Of a DNA stretch of 7,211 nucleotides, positions 5,612 to 7,211 are shown one piece after another. Each line of letters begins with the position of its first letter. Within the stretch, counting starts at the first letter, position 1. The notes under the pieces are model-generated. The model had not been told where the DNA came from, ran no database searches, and worked only from the letters and a program-made list of their open reading frames with translations. Where the stretch lies: contig CADBTH010000129.1 of NCBI GenBank assembly GCA_902797495.1, forward strand, positions 1 through 7,211, written 5' to 3'. The stretch comes from an uncultured Ruminococcus sp. Lineage in GTDB: Bacteria; Bacillota; Clostridia; Oscillospirales; CAG-272. A program made the translations under genes and the position numbers.

Positions 5612-6235
5612 TCATTTTTCGTGAAGTCTGTCCAGGATATATTCGACGATCAGCTCGACGTCTCGCCACCTGATCGGAGCGTCTGAATCAAAGTTCAAGA
5701 TCGTGTCGGCGTAAGCATATATCCTGGTGACCGCGTCGTTAGAATGTTGAAGCGCCTTCCGAACGGCGGCGAGGCCGTGTTCGTGTCGAAGAGCGACAGC
5801 AAAGCACTTTCGAAGCGAATGCGGAGATATACCGTCAGAGTCAATATTGAGATGCGCGGCTGCGGCTTTCATCCTGGCCCAGGCGGCTTGCCTGGTCAGG
5901 TGTCCGGTCTTCCCGTAACTCGGAAAGACGAATCCTTTCGGATTCGCCCGGACGCCGATCCGTTTCTCCTCTTCCCTGGCGTCTTTATGCTTTTTCTTTA
6001 TAAGCTGATAAAGAGAATCAGAAATGGGGAAGTCGTCGGTTTTTCCGGTTTTCTGCGCTTTTACGCGCACATACGCAACACTGTTCGATTTTTTGAAAGC
6101 TGAATATTTGAGGCCGACGACGTCCCCGATTCTCAAGCCCGTTTCTATGCTGATCCGGAGCGGTAGCCACTTCCGCGCGCCTATGCAAGATCGGAGCTTT
6201 TGAACTGTTTTTTTGTCGATATATTTTGCTCTCAT
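5612..6235 (-). CDS. Compact tyrosine recombinase / integrase
   Basis: The 207-aa product is nearly all catalytic domain of the phage-integrase (tyrosine recombinase) family, which cuts and rejoins DNA through a 3'-phosphotyrosine. All expected catalytic residues are visible: Arg35 in TGLRIGD, Lys61 in AQKTGK, His139 and Arg142 in SPHSLRK, His164 in LQHSNDAVT, and nucleophile Tyr173 (9 residues after His164, as usual). The N-terminal core-binding and arm-binding domains of most integrases (300-400 aa total) are absent, giving a FimB/FimE-like size. I chose ATG 6235, 10 bases after AGGA (6246-6249); a TTG at 6244 is too close to that site. It starts 19 bases after the stop of the acidic-protein gene, in the same direction as the replication gene, and probably integrates or excises this element. 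Confidence 0.9.
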   Translation of the reverse strand: MRAKYIDKKTVQKLRSCIGARKWLPLRISIETGLRIGDVVGLKYSAFKKSNSVAYVRVKAQKTGKTDDFPISDSLYQLIKKKHKDAREEEKRIGVRANPKGFVFPSYGKTGHLTRQAAWARMKAAAAHLNIDSDGISPHSLRKCFAVALRHEHGLAAVRKALQHSNDAVTRIYAYADTILNFDSDAPIRWRDVELIVEYILDRLHEK

Positions 6236-6254
6236 TTTTGACAATCCTAAAAAG

Positions 6255-6617
6255 TCAAATGTCTGAGATTCTTATAATATACTTTTTTCGAAACCTTCCG
6301 CTATTAGTCGAAGTCGTAGCCTCTTCCCTTTCCTCGTCTTCGTCTTCGTCTTCCTCTTCCTCTTCGTCGCCATCGTCAAGATCGTAGTCGATCAGAGCGG
6401 CGTGTTTGTAGTCTTCTGCGAAGCGGAAGTCCTGCACGGGAAGATATCTGATTATATTTTTCGGCTTAGTATCAGAAGTATGTACGACTATTGTGATAGG
6501 GAGAAAAGACTCATATTCAGAACAAAGATCGATGACCTTGTGAAGACCATTCAGAGAAAGCGCTTCACCCTCAACAACTACCTTCGCTCCTGCGGAACAA
6601 GCAACATTATAACTCAT
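6255..6617 (-). CDS. Small acidic protein of the mobile element, unknown function
   Basis: This 120-aa protein has a mixed N-terminal region (1-78) that looks globular, a stretch of almost only Asp and Glu at residues 79-99, and a short basic, hydrophobic end (GRFRKKYIIRISDI). No family is recognised. A near-perfect site AAAGGAGGT (6622-6630) precedes ATG 6617, so translation should be strong. It lies 30 bases after the replication gene and before the recombinase. In filamentous phages this slot often holds the single-strand DNA-binding protein, and acidic tails are common in such proteins, but the N-terminal sequence does not let me confirm that. The acidic run comes from a GAA/GAC-type codon tract (about 6325-6372), prone to slippage. 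Confidence 0.75.
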   Translation of the reverse strand: MSYNVACSAGAKVVVEGEALSLNGLHKVIDLCSEYESFLPITIVVHTSDTKPKNIIRYLPVQDFRFAEDYKHAALIDYDLDDGDEEEEEDEDEDEEREEATTSTNSGRFRKKYIIRISDI

Positions 6618-6647
6618 AAAAACCTCCTTTTGTCCAATAAAACGGAT

Positions 6648-7211
6648 TTAAATGAATGAATATTCTCGGTAACTGCCCCAATCCTGAGAGATGTTCCGTT
6701 GATAGGTTGGCGTCAGATCGTCGGCAGGTAGAAGTTCATCTATTGAATCCCCGTATACGTAAGTAGGGCGAATCAGATCCCCGCCGCTCAAATAGTAACG
6801 GCCTCCGATCTTTTGGCCATTACTCTTTGTCATATACTTCGAAATGTACTTCGAAGTGAAGTCTATAGATCGATCTCCCTTTATATACTGCGCAGTAGAA
6901 AACCCTGCTTGCCACGATGGTATGTTGAAAACCTTTTCGTTGTGCGCCCAGTGACCGGAGTCGACCAGGTCGACGGGGTCACTGTTCGACAACATATGAA
7001 AATGGATTGCAGTCTTCGAAGTAGGATGATATTCCGGCACGGCTACATATTTCAAGCCTTTTCTTTGAACTCGATTAGATAACCATATTTTCAATAATCT
7101 GTATGTATCGTCATAGCTCTCGCGGTCGACGTTCTCGGGAGCGAAAGTCAGCGTGCTGAATAAATCAAACTTATTACAGATAGCAAGATCAAAAACGGAA
7201 AGCTGGGCGCG
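6648..7211 (-). CDS. Rolling-circle replication initiator, HUH family (filamentous-phage G2P-like), N-terminus outside window
   Basis: The minus-strand frame is open to the window edge, so the visible 187 residues are the C-terminal part. HUH endonuclease motifs appear in order: motif I FSTLTF (about 18-23 of the visible part), motif II AIHFHML with the metal-binding His-Phe-His (70-72, codons near 6998-7004), and motif III YISKYMTK with candidate nucleophile tyrosines (122 and 126). KYVAVPEYH before motif II and GGRYYLSGG after motif III match the G2P/ORF2 replication proteins of inoviruses and related plasmids. Such proteins nick the double-strand origin and attach covalently to the 5' end to start rolling-circle replication. 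A TTG at 7092-7094 is internal, not the start, because motif I lies upstream. Stop is TAA (6648-6650). Confidence 0.88.
   Translation of the reverse strand, partial: RAQLSVFDLAICNKFDLFSTLTFAPENVDRESYDDTYRLLKIWLSNRVQRKGLKYVAVPEYHPTSKTAIHFHMLSNSDPVDLVDSGHWAHNEKVFNIPSWQAGFSTAQYIKGDRSIDFTSKYISKYMTKSNGQKIGGRYYLSGGDLIRPTYVYGDSIDELLPADDLTPTYQRNISQDWGSYREYSFI

Larger units (their letters stand above)
5612..7211 (-). mobile_element. Integrated inovirus-like or rolling-circle plasmid element (one end only)
   Basis: Three co-directional genes in tight order, HUH replication protein, small acidic protein and tyrosine recombinase, form a replication-plus-integration module unrelated to the vitamin and sugar genes beside it. 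G2P-type Rep next to an integrase fits an integrated filamentous phage; a Zot-like morphogenesis ATPase and small coat proteins beyond 7211 would confirm that. Without those, an integrative rolling-circle plasmid is equally possible. The host junction is probably within 5232-5611; I cannot place the attachment core because the other end is missing. Confidence 0.72.

Noticed and set aside
6325..6372. Plus-strand CTTCGT/CTTCCT repeat tract as a stand-alone microsatellite or CRISPR-like repeat
   Set aside because: It is in frame and simply encodes the Asp/Glu run of the acidic protein; there are no spacers.

Overview
The window looks like a piece of a gut-type Clostridia chromosome (Oscillospiraceae/Ruminococcaceae-like). 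This rests on strong GGAGG-type ribosome binding sites, sigma-A style TTGACT/TATAGT boxes, about 50% G+C, an ECF-transporter S component, a type III pantothenate kinase and the overall protein style. The family-level placement is inference. No rRNA, tRNA or CRISPR array was seen.

Left part (1-3049, plus strand): a sugar-activation operon. It has the 3' end of a sugar-1-phosphate nucleotidyltransferase, then galE (UDP-glucose 4-epimerase), galM (aldose 1-epimerase) and a small four-helix membrane protein of unknown role. galE, galM and the membrane gene are each separated by only 12 bases. Together the enzymes fit conversion of galactose or galactosyl-hexosamine sugars into the UDP-sugar pool. 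A bidirectional terminator (3055-3084) closes the operon.

Middle part (3095-5231, minus strand): read in transcription order, coaX (type III pantothenate kinase), an ECF S component (probably pantothenate uptake, PanT-like) and a flavodoxin-like protein whose usual FMN phosphate loop is degenerate. The promoters of coaX and of the S component carry the same 12-base inverted-repeat arms, each overlapping a TATAAT box. That suggests a shared operator for vitamin B5 uptake and phosphorylation.

A GC-rich gene-free stretch (5232-5456) full of short palindromes follows. Next to it is a candidate small RNA of about 120 nt on the minus strand, with its own TTGACT-17-TATAGT promoter, three hairpins, a possible pseudoknot and an intrinsic terminator. 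I could not match it to a known RNA family.

Right part (5612-7211, minus strand): one end of an integrated mobile element. It contains, in transcription order, a rolling-circle (HUH, filamentous-phage G2P-like) replication protein running off the window, a small protein with a 21-residue Asp/Glu-rich stretch, and a compact tyrosine recombinase. This is most simply an inovirus-like prophage or an integrated rolling-circle plasmid; the rest lies beyond 7211. The junction with the host chromosome is probably between the coaX promoter and the recombinase gene, where the small RNA sits.
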